Made by a program: the position numbers and the translations under genes. Of a stretch of 64,000 nucleotides of DNA, positions 1 through 10,969 are shown one piece after another (within the stretch, counting starts at the first letter, position 1; each line of letters opens with the position of its first letter). The notes below the pieces were generated by a model that was not told the origin of the DNA, made no database searches, and saw only the letters and a program-made list of their open reading frames with translations. This DNA is from Erwinia sp. S63 (GTDB taxonomy: Bacteria; Pseudomonadota; Gammaproteobacteria; Enterobacterales; Enterobacteriaceae), in assembly GCF_016625195.1 (NCBI RefSeq), contig NZ_JACVUP010000001.1, forward strand, positions 620,001-684,000, in the 5' to 3' direction.

Positions 1-318
1 GAGAATCTGTTTCTTCTCTTCCAGGCCCTGCGCAGCATGTTTTAGGTAGGAGACGATCTGCTCAATCGCTTCCTCCATACCATAAAACTCTTCGAAGGCG
101 GGATAGCGCCCCATGACGCGGTTAGAGAAGATTCTGGAAAGGCGTGGCTCCTGCGCCGTGTCAACCATCACCGGCTCACCGATAGCCATCAATAGTCGCT
201 CTGCAGCGTTGGCGTATGCACTGCGATCCTGCTTACAGATAGCGAGAAATTCCTGCAGTGTGAACTCTTCGTCCTTGGCAGCTTCATAACGCTGACGATA
301 GTGATCGAATATATTCAT
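1..318 (-). CDS. prkA: PrkA/YeaG serine protein kinase, N-terminal part (cut by window edge)
   Basis: Only the first 106 codons are in the window; the gene runs off the left edge. The product begins MNIFDHYRQRYEAAKDEEFT and continues with RIFSNRVMGRYPAFEEFYGM and an amphipathic segment (EEAIEQIVSYLKHAAQ). This matches the start of the PrkA AAA-type serine kinase family, known as YeaG in E. coli, where it acts in the nitrogen-starvation and stationary-phase response. The start at 318 follows a GGACGGG-type ribosome site. The gene is divergent from mipA, as in E. coli, and a sigma-54-type promoter lies about 90 nt upstream. The ATPase motifs are outside the window, so the call rests on N-terminal similarity and gene order. 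Confidence 0.9.
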   Translation of the reverse strand, partial: MNIFDHYRQRYEAAKDEEFTLQEFLAICKQDRSAYANAAERLLMAIGEPVMVDTAQEPRLSRIFSNRVMGRYPAFEEFYGMEEAIEQIVSYLKHAAQGLEEKKQIL

Positions 319-725
319 AGCGATGCCCGTCCTTTCGTTTTTAGCACAGGTAAAGGAGCGAAATAAGATACGTTTGCAGCTCCCGGAAGATATTCTTTAT
401 TGAGTACAGCAACCCTTATGCCAACCTGACGATTTTTTATCGGGATACACAATTCTTATGGTTACTCTGCTCGTACAAAAAGTCTCGTCTTACTTTTAAC
501 TGTAGAAGGCATTCAGAAAATCTGCAGCCACTTTTCTCCTTATTTAGCGATATATCAATAACAAAGTCTCATAAGCACTAAGGCATTCCGTTTGCATGTC
601 TACCACTGCAGCCTGCCTCAGACTATTCCGCATGGGTGATAAACATCCCTGATTTAACGTTAACCCAGCGCGAAAATTTAGTTAGACTCTGCGTGTGATT
701 GTTATATTAATGGACTGATTAAATT
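319..725. other. prkA-mipA divergent intergenic region
   Basis: About 400 nt between two divergent genes. It holds the sigma-54-type site described separately, a moderately AT-rich middle section, and an AT-rich stretch (TTATATTAAT) just before mipA that could supply a -10 element. No open frame with a credible ribosome site was seen. Confidence 0.6.
407..424 (-). promoter_or_regulatory. Sigma-54 (-24/-12) promoter for prkA
   Basis: Read on the minus strand, the sequence is TTGGCATAAGGGTTGCTG. It has the GG and GC dinucleotides exactly 10 nt apart and fits the RpoN consensus TGGCAC-N5-TTGCW with one mismatch. It lies about 90 nt before the prkA start codon. E. coli yeaGH is known to be transcribed with sigma-54 under NtrC control, so the position makes biological sense. 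No convincing NtrC enhancer palindrome was found further upstream. Confidence 0.75.
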
Positions 726-1475
726 GTGAACCAATTCAAACTTAAAGCGCTTGCTTGTGCTGTTCCTTGTTATTTTGCGGCGTTCAGCACTCATGCAGAA
801 CCCTTATCTCTCGGGGCTTCGGTTATTTATGCCCAGTCACCTTATCGCGGTGGACAGGACCGATACATCCCCATCCCGGTCATCAATTATGAAGGCGAAA
901 ACTTCTGGTTCCGTAGCTTGCAAGGCGGCTACTACCTGTGGAAAGACCAGCAGGATCAACTGTCATTAACCTTGCTGGGTTCACCTCAACAGTATGATCC
1001 CAAGGATAACGATCTGGGTGACATGAAGGCACTGGATAAGCGCCGGATGACCCTGATGGCAGGTGCCACCTATCGCCATGTTGCTGATTGGGGGATCGTG
1101 CGCACCGCTCTGCTAGGCGATGTGCTCAACAACAGTAATGGCATTATCTGGGATCTTACCTATCTGTATCGCTTCGATTTTGGCGCGTTCAGCCTGACGC
1201 CAGGCATCGGTGCAATGTGGAACAGCGCCAATCAAAACCGCTACTACTATGGCGTGTCATCGCACGAAAGCGCGCGGACAGGTATTGCTGAATATCAGCC
1301 GGACGACAGCTGGTCTCCTTATGTGGAAATGAACGCCAGCTACCAGATTAGCGATAGCTGGAACGCCAGTTTGTCCGGGCGTTACACCCGCTTTGATAGC
1401 GAAATCAAAGACAGTCCGATGGTGGACAAAAGTGGTCAGTTCACTCTCTGGACCGGCATCAGCTACAGCTTCTAA
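726..1475 (+). CDS. mipA: MipA/OmpV family outer-membrane protein
   Basis: The product has 249 residues and starts with GTG. A signal peptide covers about residues 1-24 (hydrophobic LACAVPCYFAAF, cleavage after STHA). The mature part alternates polar and aromatic residues and ends in ...WTGISYSF; a C-terminal Phe is typical of outer-membrane beta-barrels. In E. coli, MipA is a scaffold linking the lytic transglycosylase MltA to PBP1B. The gene is followed at once by a rho-independent terminator, so it is probably monocistronic. Its place between prkA and yeaE is conserved. The GTG start has only a weak ribosome site, but no better start fits the signal peptide. Confidence 0.92.
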   Translation: MNQFKLKALACAVPCYFAAFSTHAEPLSLGASVIYAQSPYRGGQDRYIPIPVINYEGENFWFRSLQGGYYLWKDQQDQLSLTLLGSPQQYDPKDNDLGDMKALDKRRMTLMAGATYRHVADWGIVRTALLGDVLNNSNGIIWDLTYLYRFDFGAFSLTPGIGAMWNSANQNRYYYGVSSHESARTGIAEYQPDDSWSPYVEMNASYQISDSWNASLSGRYTRFDSEIKDSPMVDKSGQFTLWTGISYSF

Positions 1476-1487
1476 TGGTTTTACATG

Positions 1488-1510
1488 ACGCCTCTTAATG
1501 AGGCGTTTTT
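1488..1510 (+). terminator. Rho-independent terminator after mipA
   Basis: Stem ACGCCTC / GAGGCGT with loop TTAAT, followed by TTTTATT. It starts 13 nt after the mipA stop codon. Confidence 0.85.
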
Positions 1511-1559
1511 ATTACATTGCACCAATAACGCGCCCCATCATGGCGCATCAGGAGGCGTA

Positions 1560-2408
1560 ATGAAGACTATTCAATTCCGTGGAGAATCAGCTTTACCCGC
1601 CATTGGGCAAGGAACCTGGTATATGGGGGAGAATGCAGCGCGGCGTCGTCAGGAAGTCACGGCGTTACAGGCTGGATTGGATCTGGGGCTGAGACTGATT
1701 GATACCGCAGAAATGTACGCCGAAGGCGGGGCGGAAGAGGTGGTGGGTGAAGCGCTACGCGGACGCCGCCATCAGGCCTGGCTGGTGTCAAAAGTCTATC
1801 CGTGGAATGCCGGGGAAGTGGATGCGATAGAGGCCTGCGAGCGCAGCTTACAGCGCTTAGAGACCGATTATCTTGATCTCTATCTGCTGCACTGGCGCGG
1901 CAATGTGCCACTGGAAGAGACCATTCGGGCCATGAAAACTCTGCAGCAGCAGGGAAAAATTCGGCATTGGGGCGTATCCAATTTCGACACAGACGATATG
2001 TATGAACTGTGGAGTGAGCCAGGCGGTGAAAACTGCGCAACCAATCAGGTGCTGTATCACCTGGCATCACGAGGAATCGAATACGATTTATTAGCCGCCT
2101 GCCAGCAACGTGATACGCCGATAATGGCCTATTGCCCTCTGGCGCAGGCGGGACGTCTGCGTCAATCGCTGTTTGATGATCCCCATTTGCAGCAGATTGC
2201 ACAACAGAAGAGCATCAGCGTGGCGCAATTACTGCTCGCATGGGTGATTCGTCAACCTGGCGTGATCGCCATTCCCAAAGCCAGTAGCCAACAACACGTG
2301 GCGGAAAATGCCGCCGCGTTAAATCTGCATTTGAGCGTTGAAGAATTAGCGATCATCGACCGGGCATTCCCGGCACCGCAGCACAAAACGGACTTAGACG
2401 TGGTGTAG
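1560..2408 (+). CDS. yeaE: YeaE aldo-keto reductase (methylglyoxal reductase type)
   Basis: 282 residues, starting MKTIQFRGES. The start at 1560 was chosen because GGAGG lies just upstream and it gives the usual family length; an upstream start at 1485 would overlap the mipA terminator. The aldo-keto reductase tetrad is visible as Asp48 and Tyr53 (DTAEMY), Lys78 (LVSKVYP) and His111 (YLLHWRG), and a C-terminal IPKASS segment binds NADPH. E. coli YeaE reduces methylglyoxal. The neighbours yeaD and gapA are glycolytic, which fits detoxification of a glycolytic by-product. Confidence 0.93.
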   Translation: MKTIQFRGESALPAIGQGTWYMGENAARRRQEVTALQAGLDLGLRLIDTAEMYAEGGAEEVVGEALRGRRHQAWLVSKVYPWNAGEVDAIEACERSLQRLETDYLDLYLLHWRGNVPLEETIRAMKTLQQQGKIRHWGVSNFDTDDMYELWSEPGGENCATNQVLYHLASRGIEYDLLAACQQRDTPIMAYCPLAQAGRLRQSLFDDPHLQQIAQQKSISVAQLLLAWVIRQPGVIAIPKASSQQHVAENAAALNLHLSVEELAIIDRAFPAPQHKTDLDVV

Positions 2409-2425
2409 CGGCGCATCAGCGCCGC
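2408..2425. terminator. Hairpin between convergent yeaE and yeaD
   Basis: Perfect 7-bp GC stem GCGGCGC / GCGCCGC with loop ATCA, overlapping the end of the yeaE stop codon. There is no T-run on either side, so it is only a candidate terminator for the convergent pair. Confidence 0.45.
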
Positions 2426-2429
2426 AAAC

Positions 2430-3305
2430 TTACTTATTGCGCACGCGCAGCGTGGTACCGAGGCGAGCAGGGGATTCACCGGCGCTTTTCATCGGCTTGT
2501 TGATGCGAGCCGTTTCCACGCAGACCATTGTTTTGTAGCCCTCGTTAGGCATATCCGCCATGCTGCAGGATAATTCTGGGCCCGGATTCCATGTGACAAC
2601 GTCACTTTGATAGTGATGGTACACTTCAATCTGACGTTTTCCTGCGATGTCGTGAATCACGCTGCAATCTTCGGCGGCGGTGTGAATCCGATCGACGCGG
2701 TCAGGGTAGGTTTGTTTGCCATCAGCCGAACTGCCCACCGCGTTCGCATTCACCTTATCGATATAGCTGTTACCTAACCCACTCACTTCAACCTGTGCAA
2801 TATCGGCGATCTGGAAGTAGGTGTGTAAGGCAGCGGTAGCTTCATAATCGCCCCAGGCTTCCAGCTCAATTTCACAGTGTTCGGCGATACGGAAACGGGC
2901 AAGCAGGGTGAAATCATGTGGCCACAGCTTTTTCGTTTGTGCGTTGCTTTCCAGTGTGAACGTCAGCATCACTGCATCTTCGTTCTCATCGTGTGCGGTC
3001 AGTGTCCAGGGCTGATTACGGGCGAAACCGTGCGCCGGTTCACCTGCTGGACCAAACCATGGCCAGCAAATCGGCACACCACCACGAATCGCTTTGCCTG
3101 TGGCAAACGGCGTCTTATCGCTCAACCATATCACCGGCTGCTGGCCGCTGGGCTGCCAGGAGAGCAGATGCGCGCCTTGCAGCGCGATCGCCGCACGAAC
3201 TTTGGGATGGCTCACAACCACGATCGGCAAATCGCCCATCTGGCGTTGAGACAGGTAAGGGGTGATCTGATTCACCACCGGTAAACTATAAAGCGTATCT
3301 TGCAT
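2430..3305 (-). CDS. yeaD: YeaD glucose-6-phosphate 1-epimerase
   Basis: 291 residues, starting MQDTLYSLPVVNQ. The start at 3305 follows an AAGGTC ribosome site and gives the usual family length. The protein belongs to the aldose-1-epimerase/YeaD fold; conserved pieces include LSWQPSGQQPVIWLS, GGVPICWPWFGP and HGFARNQPW. The family interconverts alpha- and beta-glucose-6-phosphate in the cytoplasm. The gene lies 74 nt downstream of gapA on the same strand, as in E. coli, but a strong terminator separates them, so yeaD is probably expressed mainly by readthrough or its own promoter. Confidence 0.93.
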   Translation of the reverse strand: MQDTLYSLPVVNQITPYLSQRQMGDLPIVVVSHPKVRAAIALQGAHLLSWQPSGQQPVIWLSDKTPFATGKAIRGGVPICWPWFGPAGEPAHGFARNQPWTLTAHDENEDAVMLTFTLESNAQTKKLWPHDFTLLARFRIAEHCEIELEAWGDYEATAALHTYFQIADIAQVEVSGLGNSYIDKVNANAVGSSADGKQTYPDRVDRIHTAAEDCSVIHDIAGKRQIEVYHHYQSDVVTWNPGPELSCSMADMPNEGYKTMVCVETARINKPMKSAGESPARLGTTLRVRNK

Positions 3306-3331
3306 CGTCAGACCTTCTCTTCTTCCAAATG

Positions 3332-3361
3332 AAAAAAAAGGGGCGACCGAAGTCACCCCTT
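3332..3361 (-). terminator. Terminator of gapA
   Basis: On the minus strand, stem GGGGTGAC / GTCGCCCC closed by a stable TTCG tetraloop and followed by eight T. It lies 19 nt after the gapA stop and ahead of yeaD. Confidence 0.92.
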
Positions 3362-3379
3362 GTCTGTTTCGCCAGTCGC

Positions 3380-4716
<1,337 letters not shown>

Positions 4717-5127
4717 ATGGCTAAAGACACCGCACCCGAGGCAAAAATCGCGCAGCTCTCTGAGATGCAGCGTTATGTCACACAGCATCGCGGCACGGAA
4801 CCTCCTTTCAGTGGCGCATTACTGCATAACAAGCAGGAAGGCATCTACCACTGTTTAGTGTGCAATTCACCGCTGTTCCTCTCCGACTCTAAATATGATT
4901 CAGGCTGCGGCTGGCCGAGCTTTTACCAGCCGTACAGCGATGATGCGATTCGTTATCTGGAAGATGATTCTCACGGTATGCACCGCGTGGAAATTCGCTG
5001 TGGTAACTGCGATGCGCATCTCGGCCACGTGTTCCCCGATGGCCCGCAGCCTACCGGTGAGCGCTACTGTGTTAACTCCGCCTCATTGAGCTTCACCGAT
5101 GAGCAGGGCAAGCAGCAAGAGGGCTGA
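4717..5127 (+). CDS. msrB: Peptide methionine-(R)-sulfoxide reductase B
   Basis: 136 residues. Four zinc-binding cysteines are visible as CLVC (Cys46, Cys49) and CGNC (Cys95, Cys98). The catalytic nucleophile is Cys118 in RYCVNSASL. Family motifs SGCGWPSF and [12 protein letters not shown] are intact. The cytoplasmic enzyme repairs R-methionine sulfoxide in proteins. It is followed 2 nt later by yeaC, so the two are co-transcribed, as in E. coli. Confidence 0.97.
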   Translation: MAKDTAPEAKIAQLSEMQRYVTQHRGTEPPFSGALLHNKQEGIYHCLVCNSPLFLSDSKYDSGCGWPSFYQPYSDDAIRYLEDDSHGMHRVEIRCGNCDAHLGHVFPDGPQPTGERYCVNSASLSFTDEQGKQQEG

Positions 5128-5129
5128 GC

Positions 5130-5411
5130 ATGAAGCAAGAACTGGAAGCCATGCTGGCGGCGATGACGCCAGAAGTCTACGAGCGGCTCGCTACCGCAGT
5201 GGAAACGGGTAAATGGCCGGACGGTGTAGCGCTCACGCAGGAGCAGCGCGACAATAGCCTGCAGCTGGTGATGCTGTGGCAGGCGCGCCATAACGACGAT
5301 CCACAGCATATGACCATTGGCAAAGGTGGTGAGATGGTGATGAAGTCGAAGAAGCAGCTTAAGGAAGAGTTTGGTATCGAACCGGACGTCACGCGCATTA
5401 ACCTGCACTAG
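5130..5411 (+). CDS. yeaC: YeaC, DUF1315 family small protein
   Basis: 93 residues, with no signal peptide or membrane segment. It contains the family block EAMLAAMTPEVYERLATAVE near the N-terminus and ends with a basic-acidic tail (MKSKKQLKEEFGIEPDVTRI). The start codon lies 2 nt after the msrB stop, suggesting translational coupling. The function of the family is not known; recognition rests on sequence and on gene order with msrB. Confidence 0.88.
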   Translation: MKQELEAMLAAMTPEVYERLATAVETGKWPDGVALTQEQRDNSLQLVMLWQARHNDDPQHMTIGKGGEMVMKSKKQLKEEFGIEPDVTRINLH

Positions 5412-5419
5412 AAAGCCAA

Positions 5420-5447
5420 AGGGCTGGTTTATACCAGCCCTCATTTT
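5420..5447. terminator. Hairpin terminator between convergent yeaC and pncA
   Basis: Perfect 9-bp stem AGGGCTGGT / ACCAGCCCT with loop TTAT, followed on the plus strand by CATTTTC. It probably serves both convergent transcripts. Confidence 0.75.
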
Positions 5448-6055
5448 CAGATTATTACCGCACCCTGTGCTTGCATCTGTTCGATGGCAATATCGCTGTC
5501 ATCGGGATTCAGGTTGACGCCGCGGCAACCCTCTTTCACCACTTCAACGTTGTAGCCCAGCTCCAGCGCATCCAGTACGCTGTATTTGACGCAGTAATCG
5601 GTGGCGAGACCCAGCATGACAAGGTCGCTGATACCGCGTTCACGCAGCCAGCTATCCAGCTCCGTTTTGCGACGATGGCCGTTATCGAAGAAAGCGCTGT
5701 AGCTATCCACGTCAGCATCGCCACCTTTGTGGAACACCGCATCAATCAGTGTGCGATCCAGTTCGGGGTGGAAATCCGCACCCACCGAGTTCTCAACACC
5801 GTGATCGGGCCACCAAATTTGCGCCAGACCGTTCAGTTCACCCAATGTATACACCGGTTCGCCTGAGACAGAGGCGAAGCTGCCATGATCTGCCGGATGC
5901 CAGTCTTGTAATGCCACTACACATTCTCCCCGATCGCGGAACTCGCGTGCGTAGCGATTGGCAACGGCAACCGTTTGGTCGCCTTCGCGCACTGCCATTG
6001 GGCCGCCGGGGCAAAAATCGTTTTGAATGTCGATGATTATCAATGCCCGCTTCAT
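5447..6055 (-). CDS. pncA: Nicotinamidase
   Basis: 202 residues. The catalytic triad Asp9 (IIIDIQNDF), Lys110 (AVFHKGGD) and Cys155 (ATDYCVKY) is complete. Metal ligands Asp51 and His53 (DWHPADH) and His85 (WWPDH) are present. The enzyme hydrolyses nicotinamide to nicotinate in NAD recycling. It lies 16 nt downstream of ansA on the same strand, the order ansA-pncA also found in E. coli. Confidence 0.96.
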   Translation of the reverse strand: MKRALIIIDIQNDFCPGGPMAVREGDQTVAVANRYAREFRDRGECVVALQDWHPADHGSFASVSGEPVYTLGELNGLAQIWWPDHGVENSVGADFHPELDRTLIDAVFHKGGDADVDSYSAFFDNGHRRKTELDSWLRERGISDLVMLGLATDYCVKYSVLDALELGYNVEVVKEGCRGVNLNPDDSDIAIEQMQAQGAVII

Positions 6056-6071
6056 TACATCTCGCTCCGTA

Positions 6072-7085
6072 TCAGTCGTCGGTCAGTTCGCCGCGTAAAT
6101 TCTGTTGCATTCTGGCACGAATTTCCGGGTTGGTGAGGTTTTGACTCAACAAAAAGTGCAGTTTTGTTAATGTTGCCTCAACGGTAAGGTCAAAACCGCT
6201 GATCACGCCCGCATGCTCCAGCGCATTGCCAGTGGCATAACCCCCCATGTTCACTTTGCCGGACATGCATTGCGTCAGATTCACCACCACAATTCCACGT
6301 TCGCTGGCCTGCTGCAACTCAGCCAGGAATTCTGCATTCTGCGGCGCGTTGCCCACGCCATAAGAGCGCAGAATCAGCGCTTTCACCGGCTGGCGTAAGA
6401 AGTTACGTACCACATCGGCAGAAATGCCGGGATAGATGGTAACCACACCAATCGGCTGCGGAGTAATCGGGTGCACAATCAACTCACCGCTGCCCTGAGG
6501 CGCGGGTGGCGTATTGAGTTTACGAATGTGAATACCGGCTTCCAGCAAAGGAGGGAGGTTCGGTGAAGCAAAGGCGTTGAAGCCGTCGGCATGCGCTTTG
6601 GTGGTGCGATTGCCACGGAACAGCGTGTTGTTAAAGAACAACGCCACTTCATTGATTGGATAATTAGCGGCCACGTACAACGAATTGAGTAAATTCTGCT
6701 GACCATCTGAGCGCAATTCTGCCAGTGGAATCTGCGAGCCCGTCACAATAACCGGCTTCGCCAGGTTTTCCAGCATGAATGACAGCGCCGAGGCAGTGAA
6801 TGCCATGGTGTCGGTGCCGTGCAGAATCACAAAGCCATCATAGCTGTCATAATTCTGTTTGATATCGTCAGCAATCGATTGCCAATCCAACGGCGTCATA
6901 TCTGACGAATCCATCAGAGGCTGATATTCGTGAATGGTGAAATTCGGCATTTCTGGCCGATGGAACTCTGGCATGTTGGCCAGTTGCTGCTGCAGATGGC
7001 CGGAAACCGGAATGTAGCCCTGCGCGGAGCGCTGCATACCGATGGTACCGCCTGTGTAGGCTACATAGATATTTTTCTTTTGCAT
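6072..7085 (-). CDS. ansA: Cytoplasmic L-asparaginase I
   Basis: 337 residues without a signal peptide, which separates it from the periplasmic AnsB. The two threonine motifs are present: YTGGTIGM (Thr14) and ILHGTDTMAFTASAL (Thr91, Asp92). The enzyme hydrolyses L-asparagine to aspartate and ammonia. It is located between sppA and pncA, all on the minus strand. A hairpin separates it from sppA, so it may have its own promoter in the 85-nt gap. Confidence 0.96.
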   Translation of the reverse strand: MQKKNIYVAYTGGTIGMQRSAQGYIPVSGHLQQQLANMPEFHRPEMPNFTIHEYQPLMDSSDMTPLDWQSIADDIKQNYDSYDGFVILHGTDTMAFTASALSFMLENLAKPVIVTGSQIPLAELRSDGQQNLLNSLYVAANYPINEVALFFNNTLFRGNRTTKAHADGFNAFASPNLPPLLEAGIHIRKLNTPPAPQGSGELIVHPITPQPIGVVTIYPGISADVVRNFLRQPVKALILRSYGVGNAPQNAEFLAELQQASERGIVVVNLTQCMSGKVNMGGYATGNALEHAGVISGFDLTVEATLTKLHFLLSQNLTNPEIRARMQQNLRGELTDD

Positions 7086-7140
7086 GGAAGAACTCAGACT
7101 TGCCGTAAAACGCGCAGTATAAGGGGATTAACAGCGAAAA

Positions 7141-7165
7141 GCAGCCCGACCAGCGGCCGGGCTGT
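7141..7165 (-). terminator. Probable terminator of sppA
   Basis: On the minus strand, stem CAGCCCG / CGGGCTG followed by CTTTTCG. The T-run is short, so the call is moderate. It lies directly after the sppA stop codon. Confidence 0.6.
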
Positions 7166-7170
7166 AAAGA

Positions 7171-9030
7171 TTAGCGTACGTTGCCGCAGTTCAGGCAGAA
7201 GGCGTAGCGATTTTGCGGATCGTTTAGATTGTTCATCAGGCCAGGCTGATCTTTCACTGCACTCATCACGTCCAGCATCGGCGCGGGCAGCCACACTTTC
7301 AGTGCCGCTGGCAGCATCGCTTGAGCGGAGGCATTCATCTGATTCAACAGCAAATCAATCATGCCAGGATCGTCCTGATACCAGCTAAGCTGCGGTTTGG
7401 CGACTTTTGCCAATTCGGCCGCTTTCGCCACGGCATCGTCAAAATCACCCAACGCATCGACTAAACCATTCGCTTTAGCATCGCTACCGGTCCAGACATG
7501 GCCCTGGGCGATATCATTGATCTGCTCAGGCGTTTTGTGACGTGATTTCGCTACCAGTCCGACAAAATTGCGATAGCCGTTTTCGATGGTCAGCTGCATC
7601 AACTGTTGCACTTCCGTCGGCAGGGCTTTAGTGGTGGCAACATCCGCCAGTGGCGAAGTGGCCACGCCATCAGTGTGCACCCCAATACTGCTCAGGCTGT
7701 TCTCAACTGTGTTAATGACGCCGAAAATACCAATCGAACCGGTCAAGGTGCTGGGGGCTGCCACAATGTAGTCTGCTGGCGTCGAGATCCAGTAGCCACC
7801 TGAAGCGGCCATACCGCCCATCGAAACCACTACTGGCTTACCGGCATCATGTGCTGCGGCTAACTCTTCGCGAATGGCTTCCGAAGCCGTGACGCTGCCA
7901 CCTGGGCTGTTGACGCGCAGCACAATGGCTTTGATTTTCGGATCGAGACGCGCATCGCGAATCTGTGAAGCAGTAGTATCGCCACCGACATTACCGGCGG
8001 TTTCTTCACCGTCCATGATGGCACCGCTGGCGAAAATCACCGCAATATTGCCATCCTGATCCTGCTGAGGCTGCTTGACGGTGTAATCGTAAATGCTGAC
8101 GTTGCGGTAATCGTTATTGGCTTTATCCCAGCCAAAGGTTTTCACCAGTTCCTGATCGGCTGCTGCACGGCTGTCCAGCACATCAACCAGCTTCGCATTC
8201 AGCGCATATTTTGCGGTATCACCATCGACAGCCTGCAATCCGCTGATGACGCCAGCTGCTCCTGGGAACAGTTGAACCGGCGTAATCTGGCGATTTGCGG
8301 AAACGGTGTTCAGGTAGTTTTGCCACAACTGGCCGATCCAGCGACCATCAGCGTCACGCGCTTCCGGTGACATATCATCACGCAGGAAAGGCTCAACAGC
8401 GGATTTGTAAGTGCCGACGCGGAAGACATGAGAATTGACTTTGAGCTTCTCTAACAGGGATTTGTAATACAAGCCATTGGTGGCAAAACCGTGCAGATCG
8501 ACGGTACCCTGCGGCGATAAATAGATCTTTGTGGCATAGCTGGCAATGTAATACTGCGCCTGGCTATAACTGTCGCCGATGGCGTAAATCGGTTTGCCGG
8601 CATCGCGGAATTCACGCAGCGATTTACCCAAATATTGAAGCGAAGGTTGATCGCCGCCTGCGAAATCACGCAGATCGAGCACGATCCCGGTAATGTTTTT
8701 ATCAGTTTTCGCCTGACGAACCGCATCCACTACGTCGAATAACGAATTCTCTTGCAGACGGTCGCTGCTGGCGCCCAGCAACTCACGGCTGATGCGACTC
8801 AGACGATTACTGACGGAGGGTTTATCCACCAGGACACCGCTTAAATCCACTTTCAGTGCACCTTGTTGCACCGGCTCGCTGCTGTTGGCGCTGGAAAGCT
8901 GCATCCAGATACCAACCCCGGCAAGGATTAAGACGATGAGGAATAAATTAAGAATAAATTCCCGAATAAAATTCAACACCCGCCAGCTCCAGCGGAACAG
9001 GCCAGCAATAATTCGCCACAATGTGCGCAT
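7171..9030 (-). CDS. sppA: Signal peptide peptidase SppA (67K type)
   Basis: 619 residues, starting [16 protein letters not shown]. The start at 9030 was chosen for its GGAGAG ribosome site and family length. A single N-terminal membrane segment ([18 protein letters not shown], about residues 30-47) anchors it, with two S49 protease domains in the periplasm. The catalytic Lys sits in [11 protein letters not shown] and the catalytic Ser in [11 protein letters not shown]. The enzyme degrades signal peptides left after secretion. The C-terminus has [13 protein letters not shown], an unusual Cys pair in a tail whose role I cannot judge. Confidence 0.96.
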   Translation of the reverse strand: MRTLWRIIAGLFRWSWRVLNFIREFILNLFLIVLILAGVGIWMQLSSANSSEPVQQGALKVDLSGVLVDKPSVSNRLSRISRELLGASSDRLQENSLFDVVDAVRQAKTDKNITGIVLDLRDFAGGDQPSLQYLGKSLREFRDAGKPIYAIGDSYSQAQYYIASYATKIYLSPQGTVDLHGFATNGLYYKSLLEKLKVNSHVFRVGTYKSAVEPFLRDDMSPEARDADGRWIGQLWQNYLNTVSANRQITPVQLFPGAAGVISGLQAVDGDTAKYALNAKLVDVLDSRAAADQELVKTFGWDKANNDYRNVSIYDYTVKQPQQDQDGNIAVIFASGAIMDGEETAGNVGGDTTASQIRDARLDPKIKAIVLRVNSPGGSVTASEAIREELAAAHDAGKPVVVSMGGMAASGGYWISTPADYIVAAPSTLTGSIGIFGVINTVENSLSSIGVHTDGVATSPLADVATTKALPTEVQQLMQLTIENGYRNFVGLVAKSRHKTPEQINDIAQGHVWTGSDAKANGLVDALGDFDDAVAKAAELAKVAKPQLSWYQDDPGMIDLLLNQMNASAQAMLPAALKVWLPAPMLDVMSAVKDQPGLMNNLNDPQNRYAFCLNCGNVR

Positions 9031-9198
9031 AAACTCTCCATATTCACGTAACAGGGCAGTCGCCACGCGGTCTGCCCCGATGTCGGGTTCATCCTAATGA
9101 GCAGCGTGCGAAATGTCAGCAGGAAATCGCGCCAGACTGTTACAAAAGATCTTGCTGTGCCAGGATTAGCCCACGCTTTTATTCACGGGAGAATAATG

Positions 9199-9750
9199 AT
9201 GGATGCACTGGATTTATTAATTAACCGCCGTTCAGCATCACGTCTGGCAGAACCGGCGCCAGCGGGCGAGGTCTTGCAGAACATTTTACATGCAGGCTTA
9301 CGTGCGCCGGATCATGGCACGCTGCAGCCATGGCGCTTTGTCATTGTCGAGAATGAAGGGCGCGAGCGTTTTGGCAAATTGCTTGAACAAGCGGCGCGTG
9401 ACAGCAACCTTGATGAAAAAGCGATTGAAAAATCCGCCACAGCGCCGTTCCGTGCGCCGATGATCATCACCGTCGTGGCACACTGTGAAGAGCATGCCAA
9501 AGTTCCGCATTGGGAACAGTTGGTTTCTGCAGGCTGCGCAGTGATGGCGATGCAAATGGCCGCGGTTGCACAGGGCTTTAATGGCATCTGGCGCAGCGGC
9601 CCATGGACTGACCATCCTTCAGTGCGCGAAGCCTTTGGTTGCCGCGAGCAGGATGCGATTGTCGGATTCCTGTATCTCGGTACACCGCAACTCAAAGCGA
9701 ATACCACAGTGGTCGCACCGGACACCGCGCAATTTGTCAGTTATTTCTGA
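9199..9750 (+). CDS. ydjA: YdjA nitroreductase family protein
   Basis: 183 residues, starting [19 protein letters not shown]. It is a minimal FMN-binding nitroreductase; the conserved [13 protein letters not shown] and [23 protein letters not shown] segments are clear. The E. coli relative binds FMN but its natural substrate is unclear. ATG at 9199 follows GGGAGAATA and matches family length; a neighbouring ATG lies one codon earlier. It is divergent from sppA and upstream of selD, as in E. coli. Confidence 0.94.
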   Translation: MDALDLLINRRSASRLAEPAPAGEVLQNILHAGLRAPDHGTLQPWRFVIVENEGRERFGKLLEQAARDSNLDEKAIEKSATAPFRAPMIITVVAHCEEHAKVPHWEQLVSAGCAVMAMQMAAVAQGFNGIWRSGPWTDHPSVREAFGCREQDAIVGFLYLGTPQLKANTTVVAPDTAQFVSYF

Positions 9751-9903
9751 CAGACATCGGCGGGTTTCTTCGGCAGGGTGAGCCGTGTTGCAAAGATTGC
9801 ACACCGCGTGTGCGAAAGATCGAGCTTAGGTCGCGCAACACTTACCACCGGCTGACAGCCAGGCTAACATACGGCCTTCTGTTCAGCGCATAAGGAACCC
9901 GCC

Positions 9904-10947
9904 ATGAGTGAACCTCTTCGTCTGACGCAATACAGCCATGGAGCTGGCTGCGGCTGCAAAATTTCGCCGCAGGTACTGGAAACCATTCTTCATAGTGAGC
10001 TGACCCCGTTTCACGATCCACAACTGCTGGTGGGTAACGAAACGCGCGATGATGCCGCCGTTTATGACCTTGGCAACGGCACAGCGGTAGTCAGCACCAC
10101 CGACTTCTTCATGCCGATTGTCGATGATCCACATACCTTTGGCCGTATCGCCGCCACCAACGCCATCAGTGATATTTATGCCATGGGCGGCAAACCGATC
10201 ATGGCGATTGCCATCTTAGGTTGGCCCATCAAAGTGCTGAGCCCGGCAGTGGCGCAGCAGGTGATTGAAGGTGGTCGTGCGGCCTGTCAGGCTGCTGGTA
10301 TTGCGCTGGCGGGTGGGCACTCCATCGATGCACCGGAGCCGATTTTTGGCCTGGCTGTAACCGGCATCGTTGATGTGGCGCGGGTGAAAAAGAACAGCGC
10401 CGCTCAGGTGGGAAGCCAACTGTTTCTCACCAAGCCGCTGGGAATTGGCATCCTGACCACCGCCGAGAAAAAAGGCCTTCTGCTACCCGAACACCAATCT
10501 TTGGCGGCTGAAGTGATGTGCCAGTTGAATAAAGCCGGTGCCGAATTCGCCAAACTGGATGGCGTCAGCGCCATGACCGATGTCACCGGTTTTGGCTTAC
10601 TCGGACATTTGAGTGAAATTTGCCAGGGCTCAGGCTTGCGCGCTGAAGTCTTCGCTACGCAGGTTCCGCGCCTGCCGGGAATCGATGAATATATTGCTGC
10701 AGGTGCGGTGCCCGGTGGCACTCAGCGCAATTTTGCCAGCTATGGTGGCCATATTTCCGCGATGGACGATGCAACGCGCGCGTTATTGTGTGATCCGCAA
10801 ACCTCGGGTGGTTTGCTGGTGGCAGTACAACCCAGCGAAGTCGAAGCCTTCCAGCACTGCGCAACTTTGGCAGGCGTGCAGGCGACGGCGATTGGTGAAC
10901 TATTAGCTGCCGATCCCTCTTGCCCATTAATTACCGTTGTGAGTTGA
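9904..10947 (+). CDS. selD: Selenophosphate synthase (selenide, water dikinase)
   Basis: 347 residues. The N-terminal catalytic segment [10 protein letters not shown] contains Cys16 and Lys19, corresponding to the essential Cys17 and Lys20 of E. coli; there is no in-frame TGA, so this is the Cys form rather than selenocysteine. ATP and metal-binding pieces [11 protein letters not shown] and [11 protein letters not shown] follow. The enzyme makes selenophosphate from selenide and ATP for selenocysteine and tRNA modification. AAGGAAC precedes the start. The gene is 22 nt from topB and likely in one transcript with it. Confidence 0.97.
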   Translation: MSEPLRLTQYSHGAGCGCKISPQVLETILHSELTPFHDPQLLVGNETRDDAAVYDLGNGTAVVSTTDFFMPIVDDPHTFGRIAATNAISDIYAMGGKPIMAIAILGWPIKVLSPAVAQQVIEGGRAACQAAGIALAGGHSIDAPEPIFGLAVTGIVDVARVKKNSAAQVGSQLFLTKPLGIGILTTAEKKGLLLPEHQSLAAEVMCQLNKAGAEFAKLDGVSAMTDVTGFGLLGHLSEICQGSGLRAEVFATQVPRLPGIDEYIAAGAVPGGTQRNFASYGGHISAMDDATRALLCDPQTSGGLLVAVQPSEVEAFQHCATLAGVQATAIGELLAADPSCPLITVVS

Positions 10948-10969
10948 CGTAGAAGGAACGACGCCAGAC

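Noticed and set aside
1485..1559. Upstream start for yeaE
   Set aside because: It would place the mipA terminator inside the coding region. The ATG at 1560 has GGAGG and fits the family length.
9904..9960. Possible selenocysteine codon in selD
   Set aside because: The catalytic position is a normal TGC cysteine codon and no in-frame TGA occurs.
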